A stretch of DNA of 43,257 nucleotides from Lachnoclostridium sp. UBA1308. GTDB taxonomy: Bacteria > Bacillota > Clostridia > Lachnospirales > Lachnospiraceae. The notes below the pieces were generated by a model. It ran no database searches. It was not told where the DNA came from and was given only the letters and a program-made list of their open reading frames with translations. The DNA lies in contig DBTU01000014.1 of the NCBI GenBank assembly GCA_002307215.1, positions 7,850-51,106 of the forward strand, written 5' to 3'. Below, in pieces: positions 34,619 to 43,229 of this stretch (positions are counted from its first letter, which is position 1; each line of letters starts with the position of its first letter). A program made the position numbers and the translations under genes.

Positions 34619-37600
34619 CTTCGTCCCCTTCGAATTCATCCTCGTTTTCTAATAGCTCAAAAAATCGATTCTGCTCAAATTCTTCTATGGAAATATGAGT
34701 TTTATTCTGGTTTGCAAATAAGAAGATTTTGTTCACATTTTCCGTATAGTTTTGTATCTTATCATTTGGAGCACTGATAATTGCCTGAACATGTAAGGAT
34801 TTGATTAATGAGATACAGGTGGCAACCTTTTCTCCGTCCATCTTAGAGAAGGCCTCATCTAATACGACTAACCTTGGGGTTGGTCTTCTTTTGATTTTCG
34901 AGTTTACGTTAATTCGATAGATTTGCGCAAAGCTTGCAAGCAAAGCAACATATAATGGATTTTGTCCTTCTCCACCCGAATTTTTCGAAAGCATCTTACT
35001 AAGGGACATCGGCGGTCCCCCACTTACCTTCTGATTCATATCAAAGGAAAGGTAGGTTCTATAGTCCGAATACCGTTCCACATTTGCGCGTGCAATTTCT
35101 AAGGTTCTTGCATCGCTATTGGCCGGTGGCATAAACATTTCCAGCAATTCATTAATCGAATCGTTGTATACACTTTCATGGTTCCTGCTGAACAGATCTT
35201 CTTGCCCCTCCATCACATGTTCCAGCTGTGTCGGATTGATTTCCAGATCCTTGTTCATAAACATGTCGTAGAATTTACCTTCTTCACCGTTGTTCTTGGT
35301 AACGCTAAAGCTATATTTATCCTTACCAAAATCCAACTGGTCTAAGACCTGGTTCAAATCACTTTTCTGCTTTTGTGCATCGACAATTGCTGCTCTGATC
35401 TTGTATACATAATCTGTTTTAAAATGATGGATTGCAAGCATCGCTTGGTGATTCGCTTTTTCCGTAAATTCTACTAATTTCTCACTGCTAAGGATCGCAA
35501 GCTGGCTGTCATATTCTTTGTTTTCCGTATGAGAAACGGTGAAGCCACGATAACCGTACACCTTATTATGTTCCTGTCTCTTATCAATTAAAGCTGTTAA
35601 TTCCATTGATTTCTTCCCGGTGTTATCCTCTTGCTCCTTCTGGATACGTGTTCTTAGGTTCTCAAGCTTCTTACCTTCATTTTGCATCAGGAACGATTGA
35701 TATTTTGCTTCTCTTGTATCCTCTACAACAAATGCCCTCTGCCTTTCAATCAACTCTTCCTGATAGGTTATCATCGCCAATTTTATTTCTTTTTGCCTCT
35801 CGGCTCTATTTATTAAATTGCTTTCTGTATGACTGAACGTTTTGCGTAAAGCTCCCAAGGACTCATCAAGTTCCACCTGCTTCTGCTGCCAGGTACCAAT
35901 ATCTGTTTTCTTAAGCTCTTCGATCTTTTTGGCGCATTCCTGCTTTTCTTTCTCTTTCTCAAGCATTGTATTTCTATCACCGAGCCATTGTTCATAGTCA
36001 TTGGTATTCTCAAAGGATTCGAGACCTAACACCTCAGAGGTTTCACGTATTCTTTGATCAAGGGGCATTTTGTCCGCCTTGAGATTACGCAGATTCTCTT
36101 TCGCATTTGCCAGCCTTCTTGCGATTGCGCCCTGCCCGATATAGGCAAATTCCGTGTAATTGCGAGGATCGATATGCTGCAATTTATATCCTTGGTAGAG
36201 CACGCAGTCTTTTGTAATTCCGCTATTGTTCACTCTTAGCTCGTCGATTGTTTCACATTTTATTACCCTGCCTAATAGATAATCAATATAGGCTCTTACA
36301 TAATTCGTAGAAGTTATCACCTCTTCCGCAAGCGAATTCGTCGCGCCCGGCTTTGCATTCTGAAGCACCTTCTCGGTATCGACGACTGCTACCTGATGAT
36401 ACTCTCTTGCCTCTAAGCCTCTATATAATTCCATGGCTTTCTTCGCATAATCCGGAGGAACGATTAAGGTTGTCTTATTACCGCCCATATAGCCTTCCAC
36501 TGCATTTAGCCAGGTCTCATCTGTAACGTCTATTACATCCGCCAAAATGTCTACCTGAATTGGCTTTTTGTAAAAATTCATAAGCCCATCTTCAATTCTT
36601 GATTTTGCCTCCAATAAGGTATGCGAATAATTTTTATGTCCCCTTTTCAGCTCTTCTATTTCGCCTATGACATAGTTTATTTTCTTTTGCAATGTTCTTA
36701 TTTTATCCTGAAGCTCTTCTTTTTCCCTCTCTAAAGACTTCCTTACTTCTGAAATATTTACTCGAATACGTTCCATTTTCTCAGTATCAGCCTTATAGTT
36801 CTCAAATAGTCTGATATAATCCAGGGTTCCTCGTTCCAGCAAATCTGTTCCTATCCAGCCCATTAAGCTATGGGCCAAACTATCATACTTCGACTTTGAC
36901 CTTCCAAGCACTTCAATATTTGCGCTGAGGAGCTTCAGTTGTTCTTCCAGATGGCTGTATCCGCTGTTCATGATAAATCCGGCAAGCTCATCCCTATCTT
37001 TTTGCATTGTATTGATTTGCAGCTCTAATGCTTGAGAGGATTCTGTCAGTGTCACAATATCATCCTTGATCGTTTCTAATTGTAATTGGCTACTTTGGAT
37101 GTTTTGCTCTGCTGCCTTGATTTCTAATTTATCATAATTGTACTTATATTGAATTTCTTTGTCGCAGCAATCTTCATATTTTTGATACTGCTGTTGCACC
37201 TGCACCAGAAGTTCAATTTCCCTTTTGGTATCCTCAAGCTTTAACTTCAAGTTAGAATACTGTGCCACATTGTCTTTCATGTCCTCGATATGAATATTTA
37301 CCTCGGTAAAAATATAATTTTTAATAAAGTCATCCAGCTTCATATCCATTTTAAATGGAATTGCCTTTTTAAATAGTGCTATAAAACGTTCCGCCGGAAG
37401 ACCTCCAAAATAACTGCTGTATATTTCATTTCTAAATTTCACATCTGTTGTGGTTAAGAAATAATCCTCCGAGACAAAATTCTTCCTAATAAAATCTTTC
37501 AATTCACCGGTCGTAAGCGGTTTGTTCTCATTACCCCGGTAATGGTTTTCAAAGAAAGCTCCGGTATGCCAGAACCACTGTTTCGTAATATTGTTATTAC

Positions 37601-37976
37601 TTGTATCGACATCAAATGCAACGCCAATGCATTGGTATTTCTTTGTTTCTGTATCTTGAAATTCGAGAACTACGGTAGACGAGAAGTTTTTATTTCGCAG
37701 GTATTTGATATCATTATTTTCTTCGATTCGAATCATACCTCGCAGATATTCAATCAGCGTACGGTTAGAATCCTCTTTGGCCGCTTTGTTAAAGAATCCC
37801 CTTCCTGTTGTATCGGCATAGAAAATCATTTGCAGTGCATCGATTACTGTTGATTTACCGCTTCCCGAATGTCCGGTAAAGAAATTGACGATTTCATTAT
37901 AACCCGATACTTTATTATTGATATAATGCCAGTTATTCAGGCACATCTTCGTCATTGCCAAAAATCTGCTGTCCAT
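34608..37976 (-). CDS. jetC: Wadjet SMC-like ATPase JetC
   Basis: 1122 residues. Walker A GHSGSGKST is at 35-43; long coiled-coil segments run through the middle around a hinge-like region. The C-terminal ABC signature KNSGGEGQNP and Walker B RLVVLDEAFSKMDG complete the head. This is the MukB-like motor of the JetABC complex. GGAGG lies six bases before the ATG. The start lies 44 bases inside the end of jetB, so the genes are tightly coupled. Confidence 0.93.
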   Translation of the reverse strand: MDSRFLAMTKMCLNNWHYINNKVSGYNEIVNFFTGHSGSGKSTVIDALQMIFYADTTGRGFFNKAAKEDSNRTLIEYLRGMIRIEENNDIKYLRNKNFSSTVVLEFQDTETKKYQCIGVAFDVDTSNNNITKQWFWHTGAFFENHYRGNENKPLTTGELKDFIRKNFVSEDYFLTTTDVKFRNEIYSSYFGGLPAERFIALFKKAIPFKMDMKLDDFIKNYIFTEVNIHIEDMKDNVAQYSNLKLKLEDTKREIELLVQVQQQYQKYEDCCDKEIQYKYNYDKLEIKAAEQNIQSSQLQLETIKDDIVTLTESSQALELQINTMQKDRDELAGFIMNSGYSHLEEQLKLLSANIEVLGRSKSKYDSLAHSLMGWIGTDLLERGTLDYIRLFENYKADTEKMERIRVNISEVRKSLEREKEELQDKIRTLQKKINYVIGEIEELKRGHKNYSHTLLEAKSRIEDGLMNFYKKPIQVDILADVIDVTDETWLNAVEGYMGGNKTTLIVPPDYAKKAMELYRGLEAREYHQVAVVDTEKVLQNAKPGATNSLAEEVITSTNYVRAYIDYLLGRVIKCETIDELRVNNSGITKDCVLYQGYKLQHIDPRNYTEFAYIGQGAIARRLANAKENLRNLKADKMPLDQRIRETSEVLGLESFENTNDYEQWLGDRNTMLEKEKEKQECAKKIEELKKTDIGTWQQKQVELDESLGALRKTFSHTESNLINRAERQKEIKLAMITYQEELIERQRAFVVEDTREAKYQSFLMQNEGKKLENLRTRIQKEQEDNTGKKSMELTALIDKRQEHNKVYGYRGFTVSHTENKEYDSQLAILSSEKLVEFTEKANHQAMLAIHHFKTDYVYKIRAAIVDAQKQKSDLNQVLDQLDFGKDKYSFSVTKNNGEEGKFYDMFMNKDLEINPTQLEHVMEGQEDLFSRNHESVYNDSINELLEMFMPPANSDARTLEIARANVERYSDYRTYLSFDMNQKVSGGPPMSLSKMLSKNSGGEGQNPLYVALLASFAQIYRINVNSKIKRRPTPRLVVLDEAFSKMDGEKVATCISLIKSLHVQAIISAPNDKIQNYTENVNKIFLFANQNKTHISIEEFEQNRFFELLENEDEFEGDEDEE

Positions 37977-38577
37977 CGTCTACCTCCTCATCGTCTTGAT
38001 ATTGCTTAATTACTTCCTGAATATCCCTTCCATCCAGCAGCAAATTCACAATCGGATTTATGATAAATCTTATCTCAGCATCCAAATCCGCTACGTCATC
38101 CAGCACTTCTACAATCTGGTATCTCTTGAGAAAAGCGATTGTCTTTCGGAGTTCCGTAATCGCTATTTTGCCCTTCCAAAGTCTGAACAATTGTAACTTT
38201 TCATTTATCGTTCCCAGTGTCGTATATACATGAATTGAATTTGAAACACTAGACATCTGCTCATCAAAAATAACTTTCAAAAGTAAGATAAAGTAGGTAG
38301 ATAGTTGGCTTATTTTTTCACCCTGAAGCGTCGGTGTTTTGATATAGATAATACTATACTGCCTATTTTCAATCAAATCGATATCTGCAGCAGTAAAATA
38401 ATCTTTTAAGAACTCGAGATGTCTTTCGCAAACGCGATAATCCTCATTTACAAGGTGACGATCTGTCTTTTTATCATAGTTGCGCTCCAGAATATAAGTC
38501 TGGCTGAGTAGTTTCTTTATGACTTCTGTTACTCTTGATTTTTCTTCATCGGCTAATCTGGTGTAATATGAAAGCAT
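37933..38577 (-). CDS. jetB: Wadjet subunit JetB (DUF4194, MukE-like)
   Basis: 214 residues, matching DUF4194. It is mostly helical and winged-helix-like: LLSQTYILERNYDKKTDRHLVNEDYRVCERHL near the N-terminus, and an acidic tail. It should bind the kleisin JetA and the JetC heads, as MukE does. GGAG precedes the ATG. A spacer of about 90 bases with a 19-bp tandem repeat separates it from jetA, while it overlaps jetC. Confidence 0.9.
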   Translation of the reverse strand: MLSYYTRLADEEKSRVTEVIKKLLSQTYILERNYDKKTDRHLVNEDYRVCERHLEFLKDYFTAADIDLIENRQYSIIYIKTPTLQGEKISQLSTYFILLLKVIFDEQMSSVSNSIHVYTTLGTINEKLQLFRLWKGKIAITELRKTIAFLKRYQIVEVLDDVADLDAEIRFIINPIVNLLLDGRDIQEVIKQYQDDEEVDDGQQIFGNDEDVPE

Positions 38578-38601
38578 TGACTTACTCCTTTTCTCTGTTA
38601 C

Positions 38602-38677
38602 TTCTATGTTGTATAACTACTTCTCTGTTATATAACTGCTTCTATGTTATTTAACTGCTTTTATGTTGTTTATTCTC
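38602..38677. repeat. 19-bp tandem repeat between jetA and jetB
   Basis: Four 19-base units (starts 38602, 38621, 38640, 38659), the typical plus-strand unit being close to TTCTATGTTATTTAACTGC. The last unit covers the jetA stop codon (38670-38672). The repeats fill the spacer up to about 25 bases before the jetB start. Confidence 0.8.
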
Positions 38678-40046
38678 TTCGCTTGAATACTGCATTTGGA
38701 TAGCTATATTCTCCAGTTACAATAGTTTTCTCCGGTGCATCCACCAATACAAACGGACTTTTCATTCGGTAGCTGTAGTCGAAGGCCAGAATCATTAGTT
38801 CAAATTCTCTCTTACTGATAATCGGATGTTCACTTACTTTATAGATGTCTTCCTTCATGTTATCTAAAATGAAGCTTTCAATGTTCGCCTTACTATAACG
38901 TGCTGTTCGTTTATTTGCTTTCAGAATTTCTTCCTTTGATAAATCTGCTTCCTGATATTCCTCCGGATCGTCCGATTCTTCCAAAACAACCTTCCTTGTT
39001 CTCTTTTTGTAAAAGGAATCTTCGGTATTGATTGTAAAATCATTGATTCGAATTATTTCTGTGGTTTTCTTTGTCACTTCATCATTTTCACTATTACCGA
39101 TGGTATTGAGCAGGGTAATAAGATTCCCTTTTAAATTCTGATCCCTGTTCAAGAGATATTCCATTCGGCTTACTGTGGCACGAATGTATTTGCTATGTTC
39201 GGCATCAATATGGACAATTCGATTTTCCATATTACTGATACTTCGATCAATTTCATAAATAAGATCATTGTACGCGGTGTCGATTTCCTCTTCTGTCTTT
39301 TTCGGATTCTCAGAAAGGGTTTTTCGTTTCAGAATATATAGTCTGCTTTCGTCCTCCTGGAGCTGGCGCAAAAGATCCTTAATATCATTTTTGTACTTAT
39401 AGAAGTTATCACTTGTCTTTAATAGTCCATATTTTTTATTAACCTCGGTTTCAACAAACACTTCAAGATGTTCTGTCAAAACCTCCTCATAGGTTGTCTT
39501 CCCAAGTAAGCTCTCAAAAAATCGATCCATATTATGAAGCATAATTTGCAAGGAGCGATTCAGCTTAGTCGCATTTAATTTTGCGCTGTTTAACATCTCT
39601 ATCCCCAATTTCTTATCATTATAAAAGGAATAGAGGTTGGAATAAATATTTTGGATTTCAATATCGGCTTCCTGTTCCTCCGGGTTGTCCAGTTTTACGA
39701 AAGCCTCAATAAAAATCGCGGCATAATCCGGAATTGTAATATTAGTTCTAAAATTAACGTAATCCTCCACTTTCTTAAGCCAAGTGAAGGTTACTAATTT
39801 ATTTACTATCTGCGTCGAGGTCGGTTCATTTGCATCCGGTTGAATTACATCGTCATCTGCCGACACATCAATCAAACGTCCCTCAAAATGCTCCGACACC
39901 AGTCGAATGCAGGTTTCTCTTGTAAGGAAGTAATCGTTAAATAAATATTCGTCATATATGGCAATCAATGCTTCTATATATATGAATCGATTGCTGCTGC
40001 GAAATAAATTCCAAAATTCTTGGGGTATTTTTAGTAATTCGTTCAT
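38670..40046 (-). CDS. jetA: Wadjet subunit JetA, kleisin-like (DUF5716-type)
   Basis: About 458 residues beginning MNELLKIPQEFWNLFRSSNR after GGGGAG; the frame extends 25 codons further upstream but without support. Helical throughout, with a coiled coil in the middle (NNDIKDLLRQLQEDESRLYILKRK region) and an acidic stretch EESDDPEEYQEADLS. It resembles the JetA of clostridial Wadjet loci (DUF5716-like) and not the DUF3375 JetA of type I. Its role is to bridge the JetC heads as MukF does. First gene of jetABCD, with a promoter at 40139-40167. Confidence 0.85.
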   Translation of the reverse strand: MNELLKIPQEFWNLFRSSNRFIYIEALIAIYDEYLFNDYFLTRETCIRLVSEHFEGRLIDVSADDDVIQPDANEPTSTQIVNKLVTFTWLKKVEDYVNFRTNITIPDYAAIFIEAFVKLDNPEEQEADIEIQNIYSNLYSFYNDKKLGIEMLNSAKLNATKLNRSLQIMLHNMDRFFESLLGKTTYEEVLTEHLEVFVETEVNKKYGLLKTSDNFYKYKNDIKDLLRQLQEDESRLYILKRKTLSENPKKTEEEIDTAYNDLIYEIDRSISNMENRIVHIDAEHSKYIRATVSRMEYLLNRDQNLKGNLITLLNTIGNSENDEVTKKTTEIIRINDFTINTEDSFYKKRTRKVVLEESDDPEEYQEADLSKEEILKANKRTARYSKANIESFILDNMKEDIYKVSEHPIISKREFELMILAFDYSYRMKSPFVLVDAPEKTIVTGEYSYPNAVFKRRE

Positions 40047-40138
40047 TCTTCTCCCCTTCCTGCGCATTCTATTTGCGCATTCTCTTCCTCTGGTTCTGAT
40101 GCTCTTATTGTTCGAAGGCATTCCTTGACGTCTTTATC

Positions 40139-40167
40139 ATTATAAAGTCGAATCCGGAAATATGCAA
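40139..40167 (-). promoter_or_regulatory. Probable jetABCD promoter
   Basis: Minus strand TTGCAT, 17 bases, TATAAT, leaving a leader of about 85 bases before jetA. The leader holds a GCGCATTCT direct repeat. The structured element, copy 2, begins about 45 bases upstream of the -35 box. Confidence 0.6.
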
Positions 40168-40212
40168 TATTTGTCTGTTGAAATCATAAAAGAAGCTGTT
40201 ACATCTGTTACA

Positions 40213-40406
40213 GTTCACACCCCAGCCAAAGAAGATGATATGATTTCGGTAAATGTTTCCGAAGCGGAGCCGCTCCCGCTTAGTTGCATTACGCATCGGT
40301 ACATAAGGCTCTAAAATACAGAGCCTAAATACCGGCGAATGCAAATACTCCTTTTCGGAAATCATTTACCGAAATCATAGGCAAGATTATTGACTGGGGT
40401 GTGAAC
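40213..40406. repeat. Structured inverted-repeat element, copy 2
   Basis: A 194-bp imperfect hairpin with arms beginning GTTCACACCCCAG and ending CTGGGGTGTGAAC; weaker pairing extends to 40194 and 40426. It shares with 10121-10273 the core GGAGCCGCT, AGTTGCATTACG, ATGCAAATACTCC and GGAAATCATT. It has an extra inner hairpin, GGCTCT/AGAGCC, between CGGTA and TACCG. The outer stem differs from copy 1 yet remains paired. Most of the 40047-40429 gap is this element. Confidence 0.75.
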
Positions 40407-40429
40407 AGCAACTTACATCTACAGCTTTA

Positions 40430-40645
40430 TTATACCAGCCAAGCTGCATACAACGGTATCGATTCTATACTATTCTCCCATCCAAAATTTCTGCTTGAAA
40501 AACGTATTGTCTTCTCTGCTTTATATTTATTGTGAAAAACCGACAAGCTGCGTGACCTCGTATGCTCTCTGGCTTTTACTTCAATCGGAACAACATTTCC
40601 TTCCTGCTCAATGATAAAATCAACCTCCGCTTCTCCACCTTCACC
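40430..40645 (-). pseudogene. C-terminal remnant of a DUF4143-type ATPase
   Basis: The fragment GGEAEVDFIIEQEGNVVPIE, then VKAREHTRSRSLSVF, RFSSRNFGWENSIESIPLYAAW is the conserved end of AAA/DUF4143 ATP-binding proteins. The AAA domain is absent. The frame continues upstream to 40708, but that part is the antisense of the transposase-like remnant, so the gene was cut at about 40650. About 70 residues remain, flanked by the structured element on the other side. Confidence 0.7.
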
Positions 40646-40654
40646 TGCTTTCAT

Positions 40655-40891
40655 CTTTTGAAGTATACTTCTGCACACGTCGTCAAGCTTGACCAGTACG
40701 GTACGCATTTCACGACGGAAAACATTCTGGATACGCTGAGAAACATGAATGTCATGAACATGCAGGACTTATTCTATGCTGCGACCTATCAGGGAAGCCA
40801 GGTATGTACGGCACTCAATGGTGTCTATGGCTTAGGACTGGATAAAAGATACTATCTTCCCAAGGAACTAAATAAAAAAATAAATAAAATT
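40655..40891 (+). pseudogene. Transposase-like C-terminal remnant
   Basis: Plus-strand frame reading YGTHFTTENILDTLRNMNV, MQDLFYAATYQGSQVCTALN and LGLDKRYYLPKELNKKI. This looks like the end of an IS transposase, but I cannot fix the IS family. There is no start codon with a ribosome site. The frame stays open to 41011, but residues after KKINKI cross a terminator-like hairpin and are probably not native. It abuts the DUF4143 remnant, so the insertion likely broke that gene. Confidence 0.4.
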
Positions 40892-40928
40892 TTAAAATAC
40901 GCTTTCCATACAACATATTTAAAAATGA

Positions 40929-40970
40929 AAAAGAGAAGAAACCGACTGTTTAAGCGGTGTTCCTTCTCTT
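40929..40970. terminator. Terminator-like hairpin after the transposase remnant
   Basis: AAAGAGAAG (40929-40937) pairs with CTTCTCTTT (40962-40970), with further inner pairing and bulges. It is probably the end of the former IS-like gene. Confidence 0.5.
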
Positions 40971-41435
40971 TGTTAATCTCTAAGTGCTTAAAACTGGAAT
41001 ATATTATATAAAATATATCACAGCTGCTTCGATTAATCTTACCATCATTATTTTATCTGCTTCCATCTCTATTCTTCCAAACTATTCTTCCAAACTTGAG
41101 TCAAAGCTTGACCACACCATTTTTCATGTTATACTAATAAAGTCGCAAATCCTTATAAATCAAGGCTTCCGTCAATTAACTTTCGTGTGTTCGAGACCTT
41201 CCACACGTAAAGCAAAACATTCCGAGATATTCTTTTATCTGACTCTATCAGCCGTTATCCTTCCCATGGATAAAGAATTTTTTAAGAATTTTGGCTTTGT
41301 CTCTTTTTATCTGCTTCCATCAATAAAATACGGAGTTAAGTCAGAAAACTAAGTCAGCAAATAAAATCATGATATGTCGGCTGTAAACACCTATTTACAA
41401 CATACTATAAAATATTATTTTTATCTACCTGTAAT
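40971..41435. other. AT-rich gap without recognisable genes
   Basis: No supported gene. The stretch has several short open frames without ribosome sites. A GTTCGAGACC string at 41186 resembles a tRNA T-arm, but no cloverleaf can be built around it. It may contain debris of the inserted element. Confidence 0.3.
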
Positions 41436-41474
41436 GCAAAAAGTCGTTATACAACCTAAGTTGTACAACGACTT
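41436..41474 (-). terminator. Terminator of the dCTP-deaminase operon
   Basis: A 15-bp stem with one mismatch (41441-41455 and 41460-41474) around a four-base loop. On the minus strand it runs into five T. It lies about 40 bases after the zinc-ribbon gene. Confidence 0.85.
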
Positions 41475-41514
41475 ATATAATTCTACCCTTATTTTAAATC
41501 ATCGTATAATCTAT

Positions 41515-41694
41515 TTACATAGCCCTTGCCATCTTTCTTTCTTGTATTTTGTTAGTTCTAACTTCAATAATACGTTTAGTTGTAACCTCAACTGTAGGAA
41601 CTCTTTCTGTTGTGCCACATTGTCTACACACATTAGCTTTAAAATATGGGTCATAACTCATTATTCTTTGGCATTTTGGACATATCATATTCAT
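41515..41694 (-). CDS. 59-residue zinc-ribbon protein coupled to the deaminase
   Basis: It begins MNMICPKCQRIMSYDPYFKA and carries two CXXC knuckles, C5-X2-C8 and C23-X2-C26 (CRQCG), the pattern of a small zinc ribbon. The C-terminal half is basic (TTKRIIEVRTNKIQERK), so nucleic-acid binding is possible. Its ATG overlaps the deaminase stop as TAATG, with GGAGG nine bases upstream inside the deaminase gene; translation is therefore coupled. A terminator follows. I do not know a described role for such a partner; it could be an accessory or regulatory subunit of the deaminase. Confidence 0.75.
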   Translation of the reverse strand: MNMICPKCQRIMSYDPYFKANVCRQCGTTERVPTVEVTTKRIIEVRTNKIQERKMARAM

Positions 41695-42866
41695 TAATCA
41701 ATTACCTCCATTATTCTAAAATATCCGTTATAGGTTACACCTTCAAATGGTTCTTGAACTATATGTTGATCTGAAAGTATTTTCTTAGCATCTGGCATAG
41801 GATATGGTTCAAAATAAACAATATGCTTAATACCTACTTGAGCTATTTTATTAGCACATAAATTGCAAGGATAAGTTGTGGTAAAAAGAATTGATTTTGG
41901 AAGCGCTGTAGATGCACCAATTCTAGCAACATTTAAAATAGCATTTTCTTCTGCGTGTAATGCCCTACAATAATCCAGTATTTTAAAATTACTTTTAAAT
42001 AAATTATATGCCTTGTCTCTCTCCGTATCCTTTTTAATTATGGTCGTCAAACTCTCTTTATAATCCGTTTTCAATTTATCTCTATAGCATGCTCCATATT
42101 CTTGTAAGCAAGACATATTTGTTAATGGTACTTCATTATATCCAGAACTAAAGGTATTGCCTGATTCATCTACAATAATCGCTCCGACTTTTCTCTTTAA
42201 ACAAGACGAACGCATACTTGATGCATATGCCATAGTCATATGTGTCTCAATACTTGTAGGTCTAAAAGGGATTTTCTTTTCAATTAAATCAATATTAGTT
42301 TGTATTTTCGTATTAAATAATTTATCATTATCGTTTCCTTCAATGATATTCTTACCATTTAAAATTGTTATATCCGCCATTCTAAAAGAGTCTGTTACAC
42401 GTTGACCATACGCAAATTTTTCACCACTATCACGCATATCATCATTATCAAACTCTCTTCTATCATCACTATATTTACTGCTAACTCTTTTCCACCTAAC
42501 ATCTGGCTCAGCAAAAACTCCAAACAGATAAAATTCAGCGTGTTTTTTTCGCAAATATAAAATCTCTTCTGGATTACGAATACTATCAATAACATAATTC
42601 GTATTAGTATCCTTTTCAATTTTTCCCCATACCAGCTCTGCAAGATGTGCAGCGCCTTTTACTTTACGAATTTCGTCTCCGTAGTCTTGCAGAATCTTGC
42701 GACTGACCTTAGCTTTTGGATTTTCTGTCTTAAATAGTTCTCTCAATTCGTCAGATAGAGATATAACTTTATATCCTCGTAATTTACCAATGCTGTTTGC
42801 AACATATGTACAACCACTTCCAAATGGGCCTACCATCCCTATAATATAAATTTCTACCCACCTCAT
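41694..42866 (-). CDS. Antiphage dCTP/dCMP deaminase with N-terminal P-loop domain
   Basis: 390 residues. The N-terminal 170 residues resemble a nucleotide kinase: IIGMVGPFGSGCT, a P-loop in which Cys replaces the usual Lys (residues 13-20), then YVIDSIRNPEEI. The C-terminal half is a cytidine-deaminase fold with the zinc ligands in H304-A-E306 and P333-C-N-L-C337. This fused design matches the antiphage dCTP deaminases (AvcD-like), which drain dCTP and dCMP on infection. Known systems are kept off by a small RNA or other factor. A weak AAAGAA precedes the ATG. It is first gene of a two-gene operon with the zinc-ribbon protein. Confidence 0.85.
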   Translation of the reverse strand: MRWVEIYIIGMVGPFGSGCTYVANSIGKLRGYKVISLSDELRELFKTENPKAKVSRKILQDYGDEIRKVKGAAHLAELVWGKIEKDTNTNYVIDSIRNPEEILYLRKKHAEFYLFGVFAEPDVRWKRVSSKYSDDRREFDNDDMRDSGEKFAYGQRVTDSFRMADITILNGKNIIEGNDNDKLFNTKIQTNIDLIEKKIPFRPTSIETHMTMAYASSMRSSCLKRKVGAIIVDESGNTFSSGYNEVPLTNMSCLQEYGACYRDKLKTDYKESLTTIIKKDTERDKAYNLFKSNFKILDYCRALHAEENAILNVARIGASTALPKSILFTTTYPCNLCANKIAQVGIKHIVYFEPYPMPDAKKILSDQHIVQEPFEGVTYNGYFRIMEVID

Positions 42867-42901
42867 TTCTTTAGTGAATACCCAAAAACGAACACCCTAT
42901 T

Positions 42902-42930
42902 AATATAGAATATTTATCACAATAAAGTAA
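42902..42930 (-). promoter_or_regulatory. Possible promoter of the deaminase operon
   Basis: Minus strand TTACTT, 17 bases, TATATT, about 35 bases before the start codon. The -35 box is poor, so the call is tentative. Confidence 0.35.
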
Positions 42931-43198
42931 GATATTTCTATTCAAGTGTTTTCTATTTATATAATAACAGTTTTCTAATTTCCTGTAAAGTAGCTAATGC
43001 TCATCATTAAAAATTAATTACTGTGGCTTAATTTACGATTAAAAGGTGATTTCCTTATCAATCAGATGGATGAGAAGAATTAATTTTTCATTGGCCAGCA
43101 TACCTTTTTCTTTTCTATTTGATATTATCAGGTTAAATAATCATCAATTCAAGTCTCTGAATCCCTCGAAAATCAAGCCTTTCAGCCCATATGTGCAC
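42931..43198. other. Non-coding region upstream of the deaminase gene
   Basis: About 270 AT-rich bases without a supported gene, between the deaminase promoter region and a terminator. In AvcD-type systems an inhibitory RNA is encoded here, so an AvcI-like RNA is possible. I could not identify a clear fold by eye. The short open frame on the plus strand has no ribosome site. Confidence 0.3.
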
Positions 43199-43229
43199 AA
43201 AAAAATCGAGAGTATCATGGGATACTCTC
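43199..43229 (-). terminator. Terminator of a gene beyond the right edge
   Basis: GAGAGTATC (43208-43216) and GATACTCTC (43221-43229) form a perfect stem with a four-base loop. A T-run follows on the minus strand, so the terminated gene lies beyond the window. A further small palindrome CTGGGC/GCCCAG is at 43238-43251. Confidence 0.85.

Noticed and set aside
40105..40365. Minus-strand 86-residue open frame upstream of jetA
   Set aside because: It is a reading of the structured inverted repeat and the jetA promoter; no ribosome site or family similarity.
41180..41225. tRNA-like GTTCGAGACC string
   Set aside because: No acceptor, D or anticodon stems can be placed around it.
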